Shown here: positions 33,836 through 41,375 of the stretch, piece by piece
Numbering within the stretch: the first letter of the stretch is position 1
Layout of the letters: each line of letters opens with the position of its first letter
NCBI RefSeq assembly: GCF_018531465.1
Contig: NZ_JAHDTF010000013.1
Span: forward strand, 186,001-250,000
Source of the DNA: Sphaerisporangium fuscum
GTDB lineage: Bacteria > Actinomycetota > Actinomycetes > Streptosporangiales > Streptosporangiaceae
DNA: 64,000 nt
Direction: 5' to 3'
The notes under the pieces: generated by a model
Database searches by the model: none
What the model saw: only the letters and a program-made list of their open reading frames with translations
What the model was told of the DNA's origin: nothing
Made by a program: the position numbers and the translations under genes

Positions 33836-36063
33836 TACTGGCACGCCTCACAGATCTCGGGGTTCTCAAGGGAGCAGGCGACCGCCTCGGGGTCGAGGAC
33901 GGTGGTCTTCACGGCGGCGGTCGTCGCCGCCACGGTGGTCTGCGCGATGCGCGTGGCGGGGCGCGAGCGCAGGTAGTAGGTGGTCTTCAGCCCGGCGCGC
34001 CAGGCGTAGGCGTACATCGAGGAGAGCTTGCCGATCGTCGGGGTCGCCATGAAGAGGTTCAGCGACTGCGACTGGTCGATGTACGGCTGGCGGGCGGCGG
34101 CGAGGTCGATCAGGGCCTTCTGCGGCAGCTCCCAGGCCGTCCGGTACAGGGCCTTGAGGTCCTCGGGGACGGCGGGGATGTCCTGCACGGACCCGTCGGC
34201 GCGCTTGACGGCGTCCCGCACCTCCGGCGTCCACAGGCCCCGCTCCTGCAGGTCACGGACGAGATAGCGGTTGACCTGCAAGAACTCTCCCGACAGGGTC
34301 TCGCGCTTGAACACGTTGGACACCTGCGGCTCGATGCACTCGTAGCACCCGGCGATCGACGCGATCGTCGCCGTCGGCGCCACCGCGACCAGCAGCGAGT
34401 TGCGCAGGCCCGTGACAGCGATCCGCTCGCGCAGGGCGTCCCACTCGGCCGGGTGGACGGGGCCGGCGGCCGGGTAGTGGTCGAGGTGCAGCACCCCCTG
34501 CGCGGCGCGGGTGTCGGCGTACGACGGGTGGGCGCCGAGCCTCTCGGCCAGGTCCGCCGACGCGCCGTAGGCCGCCAGTGCGATCTCCTCGGCGACACGG
34601 GTGGACAGGGCGAGCGCCTCCGGCGAGTCGAACGGGAGCCGCAGCGTGAAGAACACGTCCGCCAGGCCCATCACGCCCAGCCCGACCGGCCGCCAGCGCT
34701 TGTTGGCCGCCTCCGCCTCGGGCGTCGGGTAGAAGCCCCGGTCGATCGACCGGTCGAGGAAGCGGACGGCCGTCGCGACCGTCGCGCGCAGCCGCGCCCA
34801 GTCGACGCCGCCGGCGGTGAGATGGGCGGCGAGGTTGATCGAGCCGAGGTTGCACACGGCGGTCTCGGCGTCGCTGGTCACCTCGAGGATCTCGGTGCAC
34901 AGGTTGGACAGGTGGATGACGTTCTCCCGGCGCGCCGTCTGGTTGGAGGCGCGGTTGGAGGCGTCCTTGAAGGTCATCCACCCGTTGCCGGTCTGGGCGA
35001 GGGTGCGCATCATGCGGCCGTACAGCGTCCGCGCGGGCAGCTGCCTGACGTACCGGCCGGCCGCCTCCGCCGCGCGGTACGCCTCGTCGAACTCCGCCCC
35101 CCACAGGTCCACCAGCTCGGGGACCTCCTTGGGGTCGAACAGCGACCACATCCCGTCGTCCTCGACCCGGCGCATGAACTCGTCCGGGATCCAGTTGGCG
35201 AGGTTGAGGTTGTGGGTACGGCGGGCGTCCTCGCCGGTGTTGTCGCGCAGCTCCAGGAACTCCTCGACGTCGGCGTGCCAGGGCTCCAGGTAGACGCAGG
35301 CCGCGCCCTTGCGCCGTCCGCCCTGGTTCACCGCCGCCACGCTGGAGTCGAGCGTGCGCAGCCACGGGACGATGCCGTTGGAGTGCCCGTTGGTCCCCTT
35401 GATGAGCGAGCCGCGCGAGCGGACCCGCGTCCAGGAGATGCCGATGCCCCCGGCGTACTTCGACAGCCGCGCCACCTGGCCGTACCGCTCGTAGATCGCC
35501 TCCAGCTCGTCCCGTGGCGAGTCGAGCAGGAAGCACGACGACAACTGCGGGCGCCGGGCGCCGGAGTTGAAGAGGGTGGGCGAACTGGGCAGGTACGACA
35601 GGGTCGAGATCAGCCGGTAGAGCTCGGCCGCCTCCTCCACGGTCTCGGCCAGGCCGCAGGCCACCCGCAGGAAGAAGTGCTGCGGCCGCTCGAGCACGCC
35701 CCGCGTCACCGGGTGGCGCAGCAGGTAGCGGTCGTAGACGGTACGCAGGCCGAAGTACTCGAAACGGGCGTCGCCCTCGGGGTCGACCAGGCCGTCGAGC
35801 GCGGCCGCGTTGGCGCGGACGAACGCGGCCAGGGCGTCCTGGACCAGACCGGCCGCGTGGGTGGCCGCGACCGACTCGGAGAACGACCGCACGCCGTGCG
35901 CCGCCGCCTCCTCGGCGATCTCCTCGGCGAGCAGGCCGGCGGCGATCCGGGAGTTCGCGGGGTCGGTCACGACCCGCGCCGCCGCCTCCTCGATCGCCAG
36001 CCGCCGCGCGCCGGCCCGCGCGTCCCCCTGCTGCCGAACCGGCAAATCGCGTGTCACGGTCAC
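33835..36063 (-). CDS. nrdA: Class I ribonucleotide reductase large subunit
   Basis: 742 residues. Reduces ribonucleotides to deoxyribonucleotides. Active-site cysteines include SSCFLLD and VCNLGSINLA; the radical-transfer tyrosines lie near KTTYYLRSR; the C-terminal redox pair is in EICEACQ. The N-terminal region is short and lacks a clear ATP-cone. GTG 36063 (MTVTRDLPV) follows GGAGGAG by 7 nt. A cobalamin riboswitch precedes it, as known for Streptomyces class Ia nrdAB, where B12 silences this oxygen-dependent enzyme in favour of the B12-dependent class II enzyme (not in this window). Confidence 0.95.
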   Translation of the reverse strand: MTVTRDLPVRQQGDARAGARRLAIEEAAARVVTDPANSRIAAGLLAEEIAEEAAAHGVRSFSESVAATHAAGLVQDALAAFVRANAAALDGLVDPEGDARFEYFGLRTVYDRYLLRHPVTRGVLERPQHFFLRVACGLAETVEEAAELYRLISTLSYLPSSPTLFNSGARRPQLSSCFLLDSPRDELEAIYERYGQVARLSKYAGGIGISWTRVRSRGSLIKGTNGHSNGIVPWLRTLDSSVAAVNQGGRRKGAACVYLEPWHADVEEFLELRDNTGEDARRTHNLNLANWIPDEFMRRVEDDGMWSLFDPKEVPELVDLWGAEFDEAYRAAEAAGRYVRQLPARTLYGRMMRTLAQTGNGWMTFKDASNRASNQTARRENVIHLSNLCTEILEVTSDAETAVCNLGSINLAAHLTAGGVDWARLRATVATAVRFLDRSIDRGFYPTPEAEAANKRWRPVGLGVMGLADVFFTLRLPFDSPEALALSTRVAEEIALAAYGASADLAERLGAHPSYADTRAAQGVLHLDHYPAAGPVHPAEWDALRERIAVTGLRNSLLVAVAPTATIASIAGCYECIEPQVSNVFKRETLSGEFLQVNRYLVRDLQERGLWTPEVRDAVKRADGSVQDIPAVPEDLKALYRTAWELPQKALIDLAAARQPYIDQSQSLNLFMATPTIGKLSSMYAYAWRAGLKTTYYLRSRPATRIAQTTVAATTAAVKTTVLDPEAVACSLENPEICEACQ

Positions 36064-36065
36064 GT

Positions 36066-36104
36066 GCTCTCTCCTCCATCGGGCTCGGAGCCCCGTGAGA
36101 GAGC
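36066..36104 (-). promoter_or_regulatory. Hairpin masking the nrdA ribosome site
   Basis: An 8-bp stem pairs GCTCTCTC with GAGAGAGC (plus-strand arms 36066-36073 and 36097-36104), enclosing a smaller GGGCT/AGCCC hairpin. The arm nearest the gene covers part of the GGAGGAG ribosome site (36071-36077). It is a good candidate expression platform for the upstream riboswitch, acting on translation. Folding was done by eye. Confidence 0.55.
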
Positions 36105-36191
36105 GCGCGTCAGGGCGCGTCCGGACGACCCTGGACGCGGGCACGCCTGACCACGCCGCCGCGGCCCTCCCTCGAGGCCTGGACGACAACA

Positions 36192-36375
36192 TCACCGGCA
36201 GGTCTTCGGACTCGCGGGCGCCCTTCTCGTGCCTACTGGCCGTCGCTTCCCAGGCCGCGTGCGGCCCAGTGCTCATGTGACGGCGGTCGTTCCCGCTCAC
36301 CGCTGCGGGGCAGTCCCGGAATCACACCGGGTTCCCTCTTGCCTCGCCCCGAGGGGCGAACCAGCGACGAGCAGG
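36192..36375 (-). promoter_or_regulatory. Cobalamin (B12) riboswitch
   Basis: Reading leftward, the conserved core elements appear in order: GGGAACCCGGTG and TGATTCCGGGACTGCCCCGC near 36330, the CACTGGGCCGC and GGCCTGGGAAGCGACGGCC pairing near 36250, and the 3' box GTCCGAAGACCTGCCGG ending near 36194. This order and these boxes are diagnostic of the adenosylcobalamin aptamer. It lies about 130 nt before nrdA and should reduce nrdAB expression when B12 is plentiful. Confidence 0.93.
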
Positions 36376-36448
36376 ATCCTACATCTAGTGGCCTCTCACG
36401 CAACCACCCCCACACCTTGTGCCGCCGGATGCCGTGATGCGCTATTGT

Positions 36449-36615
36449 GGCGACAGCCCCCAGGTGTCGGACACGCCCCTCCAGCGCCCCGCCGAACCAC
36501 AGGCACTCCACACCACGGCGACAGCTCCCAGCTGTCGGACACGCCCCCTCCACCGCCCCGCCGAACCACAGGCACTCCACACCACGGCGGCAGCTCCCAG
36601 CTGTCAGACACGCAC
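36449..36615. repeat. 68/69-bp tandem array, 2.4 copies, each with a hairpin
   Basis: Units begin at 36449, 36517 and 36586 (partial). Each carries a palindrome of the form GACAGCT-CCC-AGCTGTC (36520-36536; variants in the other units) and GAACCACAGGCACTCCACAC. The array begins inside the last codons of the TctC-like gene and runs toward the riboswitch, so it looks like an amplified gene end plus terminator hairpin. Confidence 0.82.
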
Positions 36616-37566
36616 CCCGAGGTCCTCCAGCGCACGGCTGAGCCGCCGGCACTCCACGCGCAGCCACTGCCGGAGCTCCTCGCCGTCGAGGTACAGCGGC
36701 TCCCAGCCGTTGCGCGCGCACTGCTGCTGCCAGCGCGCCGACTCGGCGACCCCGCGGCACAGGTCGAGCAGCGCCGCCCGGTCGTCCTCCCGCAGGCCGC
36801 CCGGCCCGAGGAGGCCGCGCCAGTCGGCGCAGTACAGGTGCACGTCGCACTCCAGGAGGGTGGGGGCGTCCAGGCCGTCGATGCGGTCCGGGGCGGACAC
36901 CGCCAGCACGTGCACGTCGCCGCTGCGCACCCGCTCACGCACCTCCGCGTGACTGCCGAGAACGGCCGCCACCCGCCCGGAGGCGAGCGCGGTGATGGCC
37001 TGGTCACTCGTCGGATAGGCCTCGTAGTGCAGCAGCCTCGGGTCCACCCCGAGGCTCTGGGCGAGCATGCCGAGGAGCAGGTGGTCCACCCCGCCCTTGG
37101 CCCTGCCCGCCACGGCGAGCCTGTCGGGGGCGCGGCGCATGGCGTCGGCGAACGCGCCGAACGTGCCGAGCCGCGAGGAGGACGGCACCACCAGCAGTTC
37201 CCACTCGCCGCACAGCCGAGCGAGCGGCGTCGTGCCGGCGAACGCGTGCGCCTGGCGGACGGGCCGGATCGTCCCGACCATGGCGGGACGCGCCAGCAGC
37301 ACCTGGCCGGGGCGCCCGGCGCGGAGGAACTCGGTCAGCGCGGTCCGCAGCGGGCGGTTCACCACCTCGACCCCGCCGGTCAGCGACTCCTTCTCGGCCA
37401 CCCCTTTCAGCGTGCGCGCCACCAGGTCCACGTCGCCGCCGGTCGGTCCCGGGGCGACCATCGATATCGTCGTCGACGAGAGCCTGCGGGAGCCGACGGG
37501 ATTCCCGCATCCGGCGGCCAGCGCGAAGAGCCCCGCCCCGAGCGCGAGCACCTGCCGACGACGCAT
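36604..37566 (-). CDS. TctC/Bug-type substrate-binding lipoprotein
   Basis: 320 residues. The N terminus is a lipoprotein signal (LALGAGLFALAAGC, Cys20). The body matches the tripartite tricarboxylate transporter receptor family (ISMVAPGPTGGDVDLVARTL, VEVVNRPLRTALTEFL, GGVDHLLLGMLAQSLGVDP). Binds carboxylates outside the cell. No TctA/TctB membrane genes are nearby, so it is an orphan. ATG 37566 with GGGGGAAAGG upstream. Confidence 0.85.
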   Translation of the reverse strand: MRRRQVLALGAGLFALAAGCGNPVGSRRLSSTTISMVAPGPTGGDVDLVARTLKGVAEKESLTGGVEVVNRPLRTALTEFLRAGRPGQVLLARPAMVGTIRPVRQAHAFAGTTPLARLCGEWELLVVPSSSRLGTFGAFADAMRRAPDRLAVAGRAKGGVDHLLLGMLAQSLGVDPRLLHYEAYPTSDQAITALASGRVAAVLGSHAEVRERVRSGDVHVLAVSAPDRIDGLDAPTLLECDVHLYCADWRGLLGPGGLREDDRAALLDLCRGVAESARWQQQCARNGWEPLYLDGEELRQWLRVECRRLSRALEDLGVRV

Positions 37567-37638
37567 GGTTCACGCCCTTTCCCCCGTTATACGACTAAAT
37601 GCCCATTTCGCTCCCCCTCCACACGACCGACTGTTCGG

Positions 37639-37757
37639 CGTGCGGCGGGTCGGCGTACGCGGCTCGGCGAATGAAAAACCGTTCCCAACACCCCGTGCAC
37701 CTGTGGCCGACCCCGGTCCGGCATGCGGCGGGTCGATGTACGTGGCTCGGCGGATGG
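37639..37757. repeat. 82-bp direct duplication in a 344-bp gap
   Basis: Two diverged copies of TGCGGCGGGTCG-x-GTACG-x-GGCTCGGCG-x-ATG begin at about 37641 and 37724. The gap 37567-37910 between the divergent TctC-like and membrane-protein genes should hold both promoters; nothing else is recognised there. Confidence 0.6.
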
Positions 37758-37910
37758 AGGTGGGCTCCCCCGCGTGGGGGATGCGGTTCACGTCGCGGGG
37801 GGAGTCGCCGAACCGTCCCAGGAAGAGATCGTGGAGGTGCGCTTCCCGGCGCTTCCTTCCAGAGCTACACGCGACGGGAAGGACACCTTCTCCTCCCAAA
37901 GGGGGCAATC

Positions 37911-39008
37911 GTGACATCCTCCACAGGGGACGCCGTCACGTCCTCACCCATCCCGATCTCCAGTGCCACCGCGGGACGATTCGAGTGGGCCGGGTACGCG
38001 GCCGCCCTCTGGGCCGCGACGTACGGTGTGGCCGCGCTCGTCTGGACCGTCACCGGCCACGGCTTCCCCTTCGGCACCAATGACAGCAACCAGATGGCGC
38101 TGCTGCGGAACATCCCGCCGGACGTCGGCGCCCCCGTCTTCGCCGGGGTCCTGCTCGCCACCGCGGTCGCCGCCTTCGCCATGGCGGGCCGGCACGCGGT
38201 ACGGCTGCACGGCGCGCCCCGGATCCTGCTGCTGGGCCTGGGCTGGACGGTGGCCGCCGCCCTGCTCGTGATCGTGCCGACCGTGAGCGTGATGACACTG
38301 ACGGGGTACGCGCCCATGCTCATCCTCGGCGCCCCCTTCGGCTGGCCCGACGTGGACTACTCCCGAGTGTTCACCTGGTCGCTGCTGAACCAGGCCTGGT
38401 GCATGATCGGCGGTTACCTCCTCGCGTTCGCCGTGCTGTCCTGGCAGCGCCGCGGCCGTGGCGCCTGCCCCCGGTGCGGCCGCGACCACGACGCCTCCCC
38501 GGCCGAGCGCGCCCGCGTCGTCACCTGGGGGCGCCGGGCGACGGCCGTCGCGGTCGTGGTCCCGCTGTTCTACGCCGTGAGCCGGTACGCGTGGGTGCTG
38601 CACATCCCCCTTGGCGCCGACCAGGCCTTGCTGCGTTCGCTGTGGGAGTCCGGCGCCGTCTGGGCGGGCGCGGGTCTCGCCACCTTCGCCGTCGTCGGCT
38701 CGGTCCTGACCCTCGGACTGGTCCAGCGCTGGGGCGAGGTGTTCCCCCGCTGGATGCCCGGCCTCGCGGGCCGCCGCGTGCCGGTCAAACTCGCGACGAT
38801 CCCGGTGGCGTACGTGGCGCCCATCGTCGTCACCGGGGGCCTGGCCCTGGTGACCTCACCGCAGATGTGGCGGATGGTGGGCAACGACAAGGTCCTGATC
38901 TTCACGCACGCCCTGTGGCCCCTGTGGGGCATCGCGCTCGCCGTGGCCGGATACGGCTACTACCTGCGGCGACGTGGTGCCTGCCTCGCCTGCGGACGCA
39001 ACGGCTGA
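37911..39008 (+). CDS. Polytopic membrane protein with two CxxCGR zinc-knuckle motifs
   Basis: 365 residues with about eight membrane helices (WAGYAAALWAATYGVAALVW; ILLLGLGWTVAAALLVIV; ATIPVAYVAPIVVTGGLAL). Two short cytosolic motifs, RGACPRCGRDH in the middle loop and RGACLACGRNG at the extreme C terminus, may together bind a metal. I do not recognise a function. GTG 37911 follows AAGGGGG by 6 nt. It is followed by degenerate repeats of the next gene's start region, then a polyprenyl synthase gene. Confidence 0.8.
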   Translation: MTSSTGDAVTSSPIPISSATAGRFEWAGYAAALWAATYGVAALVWTVTGHGFPFGTNDSNQMALLRNIPPDVGAPVFAGVLLATAVAAFAMAGRHAVRLHGAPRILLLGLGWTVAAALLVIVPTVSVMTLTGYAPMLILGAPFGWPDVDYSRVFTWSLLNQAWCMIGGYLLAFAVLSWQRRGRGACPRCGRDHDASPAERARVVTWGRRATAVAVVVPLFYAVSRYAWVLHIPLGADQALLRSLWESGAVWAGAGLATFAVVGSVLTLGLVQRWGEVFPRWMPGLAGRRVPVKLATIPVAYVAPIVVTGGLALVTSPQMWRMVGNDKVLIFTHALWPLWGIALAVAGYGYYLRRRGACLACGRNG

Positions 39009-39150
39009 GCACCACGCGAACCACCCCCGACCCGCCGAACGAGAGAACTGAACACCATGCGGACCACCCCTGAACACGAGAACCGAACACCCGCACACAC
39101 CACCCCCGACACCCTCGGACGGGAGAGCTGAACACCATGTGGACCATCCC
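39009..39150. repeat. Duplicated translation-start region before the polyprenyl synthase
   Basis: The segment GAGAG(A/C)-x-CTGAACACCATG followed by TGGACCATCC (true start, ATG 39137) also occurs 80 bp upstream with ATG 39057 (CGGACCACCCC), and a more diverged third copy begins at 39004. The upstream ATG opens a 24-codon reading frame ending TGA 39129-39131, just before the real start codon. Confidence 0.7.
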
Positions 39151-40231
39151 CGATGCCGGCCTGGCCGCCTGGACCGCCGGCAAGCTCACCGCCGTCGACG
39201 AGCTGCTGCGCGCCACCCTGCACACCCCGCACGACCCGTTCCTGACCAACGTGGCCACCCACCTGCTCGGCGCGGGCGGAAAGCGGCTGCGTCCGGCGCT
39301 CGTGCTGCTGTCCGCGCGGTTCGGTGAGGCCGACCACCCCTACGTCGTCCGGGCGGCGGCGTGCGTGGAACTCATGCACGTGGCCTCCCTCTACCACGAC
39401 GACGTCATGGACGAGTCCGCCACCCGGCGCGGGGTGCCCAGCGTCAACGCGACGTGGGGCAACCGGGTGGCGATCCTCGCCGGCGACTACCTCGCCGCCA
39501 AGGCGGCCGAGATCGCCGCACCCCTGGGCACCGCGGCGCTGGAGGAGCAGGCCCGCATGCTCACCCGGCTGGTCACCGGGCAGCTCCACGAGACCGTGGG
39601 GGCGGGCCACGCCGACCCCGAGCAGTACTACATGAGCGTGATCGCCGACAAGACGGCGGCCCTGTTCGCGCTGGCGACCCGGCTCGGGGCTCGCGCGTCG
39701 GGGGCGCCGGCGGAGACGGGCGAGGCGCTCGGACGGTACGGCGAGGCCCTCGGGGTGGCGTTCCAGCTCGCCGACGACGTCCTCGACCTCGTCGAACCCT
39801 CCCAGGATCACACCCGCGCCCCGGGTGTCGACCTCCGCCAGGGCGTGGCCACTCTCCCCGTCCTACGCGCCCTACGCACCCGCCCCGCGACCAGATCCGG
39901 ACGCTCTCCCAAGAGCGGATCCATGGAGGCACCCGAAGCCGAGCACTCCCGCCGGAACGGGGACGCAGGCCGGGCGAGGTACGGCATGCGGGACCGGGTG
40001 CGGCTCCGCCGGCTGCTGACCTCAGGGCCGATCACCGACGCCTCCGACCTGGCGACGGCGGCACGCCTCCTGCGTCGCTCCCCTGGCTTCGCCGAGACGC
40101 AGGCCGAGGTGCGACGCCACGCCGGCCTCGCCCGCCAGGCCCTCCTCCCCCTCCCCGCCACCCCGGCCCGCGAAGCCCTGACCGCGATGTGCGACTACAT
40201 CGTCTCCCGCACCACCCCCACCCCCACCTGA
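39137..40231 (+). CDS. Polyprenyl (hepta/octaprenyl) diphosphate synthase
   Basis: 364 residues. Trans-prenyl chain elongation from FPP/GGPP and IPP, giving the menaquinone side chain. GGKRLRPAL, first Asp-rich motif LYHDDVMDES, and second Asp-rich motif QLADDVLDLV are intact. After VATLPVLRAL there is an unusual hydrophilic insertion of about 35 residues (RSGRSPKSGSMEAPEAEHSR) before the usual C-terminal helices. ATG 39137; ribosome site GGGAG about 11 nt upstream, rather far. Confidence 0.9.
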   Translation: MWTIPDAGLAAWTAGKLTAVDELLRATLHTPHDPFLTNVATHLLGAGGKRLRPALVLLSARFGEADHPYVVRAAACVELMHVASLYHDDVMDESATRRGVPSVNATWGNRVAILAGDYLAAKAAEIAAPLGTAALEEQARMLTRLVTGQLHETVGAGHADPEQYYMSVIADKTAALFALATRLGARASGAPAETGEALGRYGEALGVAFQLADDVLDLVEPSQDHTRAPGVDLRQGVATLPVLRALRTRPATRSGRSPKSGSMEAPEAEHSRRNGDAGRARYGMRDRVRLRRLLTSGPITDASDLATAARLLRRSPGFAETQAEVRRHAGLARQALLPLPATPAREALTAMCDYIVSRTTPTPT

Positions 40232-40254
40232 CCCCGTTCCTCTCCCCGACCCGT

Positions 40255-40527
40255 CGATCACCCACCCACACGAATCGCGCGGAGACCACCGCCTCACCTC
40301 CCACCACCCTCCCTCACAAGAAACACGGGATCGAGGGACCAGAGACCACCTAGAGCACAAGGACAACATCCCGCCTGCCCTTGAGCCCTCGATCACCCAC
40401 CACGAATCGCGCGGATGACCACCGCCCCACCTTCACCACCCGGCCGAACAAGAAACACGGGATCAGGGGGCCAGAGACCACCTAGAGCACACGGACAACA
40501 CCCCGGCCGTCCTTGGACCCTCGGTCA
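40255..40527. repeat. 135-bp tandem duplication
   Basis: Two copies begin at CGATCACCCAC (40255 and 40390), and a third start (CGGTCACTCGCC, 40522) is recognisable. The best conserved block is AAGAAACACGGGATC...CCAGAGACCACCTAGAGCAC, nearly identical between copies. It lies 3' of the polyprenyl synthase and has no coding potential that I accept. Confidence 0.8.
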
Positions 40528-40613
40528 CTCGCCGTAAGCGGCACCGGAACCACGCCGCATCCCACCCCGCGACGCCGGAGGAGAAACCCTCCGTGTCGGG
40601 TGGAGCAGAGGCG

Positions 40614-40781
40614 GCGAAGCGGTCAGTTGCGGCCAACGAAGCCGGACTTGTAGGCGACGATCACCGCCTGGGTGCGGTCGCAGGCAGAGACTGCCGAGCG
40701 AAGCGGTCAGCCGACCGGGCTGACGAAACCGGACTCGTAGGCGACGATCACCGCCTGGGTGCGGTCGCGGGCGGAGAGTTT
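40614..40781. repeat. 84-bp duplicate of the response-regulator 3' end
   Basis: Copy 2 (40698-40781) is the real 3' end of the response regulator. Copy 1 (40614-40697) lies just beyond the stop codon and still encodes a similar ending (RTQAVIVAYKSGFVGRN, then TGA) with several substitutions. It could be a local duplication, or the remnant tail of a lost paralogous regulator gene. Confidence 0.8.
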
Positions 40782-41375
40782 GGTGAGGATGTTGCCGACG
40801 TGGGTCTTGACGGTCTCGGCGCCCACCACCAGGCGTGCGGCGATCTCGGCGTTGGACAGGCCCGTGGCCATCAGACGCAGGACCTCCTCCTCCCGTTCGG
40901 TCAGGCGGGCGCGGCGGAGGCGGTCGGCCGCCGGTCCGCCCGTGGCGGGGCCGCCGCCGTACGTCCCGGCCAGGCGGCGGATCGCGGCCGGGAACACCAG
41001 CGACTCCCCCCGGGCGACCACTCGCACGGCCTCCACGACCTCCGGAGGGCGCGCGCGCTTGAGCAGGAACCCGCTCGCGCCGGCGCGCAGCGCCTCGTAG
41101 ACGTAGTCGTCGTTCTCGAAGGTGGTGACGACGAGCACCCGGGGCGGGTCGGCGGACGCGGCGAGCAGCCGGCGCGTGGCCTCGATGCCGTCGATCGCCG
41201 GCATCCGGACGTCCATGAGCAGCACGTCGGGCCGGGTGCGGGCCACCATGTCCATGACCTCGGCGCCGTCGGCCGCCTCGCCGACCACCTCGAGGTCGGA
41301 CTGCGCGCCGACGATGACCCGCAGCCCCACCCGGATCAGCTCCTCGTCGTCGACGATCGCCACCCGGGTCGTCAT
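40707..41375 (-). CDS. NarL/FixJ response regulator
   Basis: 222 residues. Receiver with IVDDEELIR, phosphoacceptor Asp in DVLLMDVRMP, Lys in GFLLKRARP; C-terminal LuxR HTH (LTEREEEVLRLMATGLSN, VKTHVGNILTKLSARD). ATG 41375 overlaps the kinase stop as ATGA and has GGAGGAG. Partner of the kinase at 41372-42685. Target genes unknown. Confidence 0.94.
   Translation of the reverse strand: MTTRVAIVDDEELIRVGLRVIVGAQSDLEVVGEAADGAEVMDMVARTRPDVLLMDVRMPAIDGIEATRRLLAASADPPRVLVVTTFENDDYVYEALRAGASGFLLKRARPPEVVEAVRVVARGESLVFPAAIRRLAGTYGGGPATGGPAADRLRRARLTEREEEVLRLMATGLSNAEIAARLVVGAETVKTHVGNILTKLSARDRTQAVIVAYESGFVSPVG

Noticed and set aside
34253..36150. Two 560-610-codon frames on both strands over nrdA
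   Set aside because: Shadows of a fully conserved ribonucleotide reductase frame.
37599..37910. N-terminal extension of the polytopic membrane protein from 37599
   Set aside because: The extension passes through the duplicated non-coding segment; GTG 37911 has a good ribosome site and starts the hydrophobic protein.
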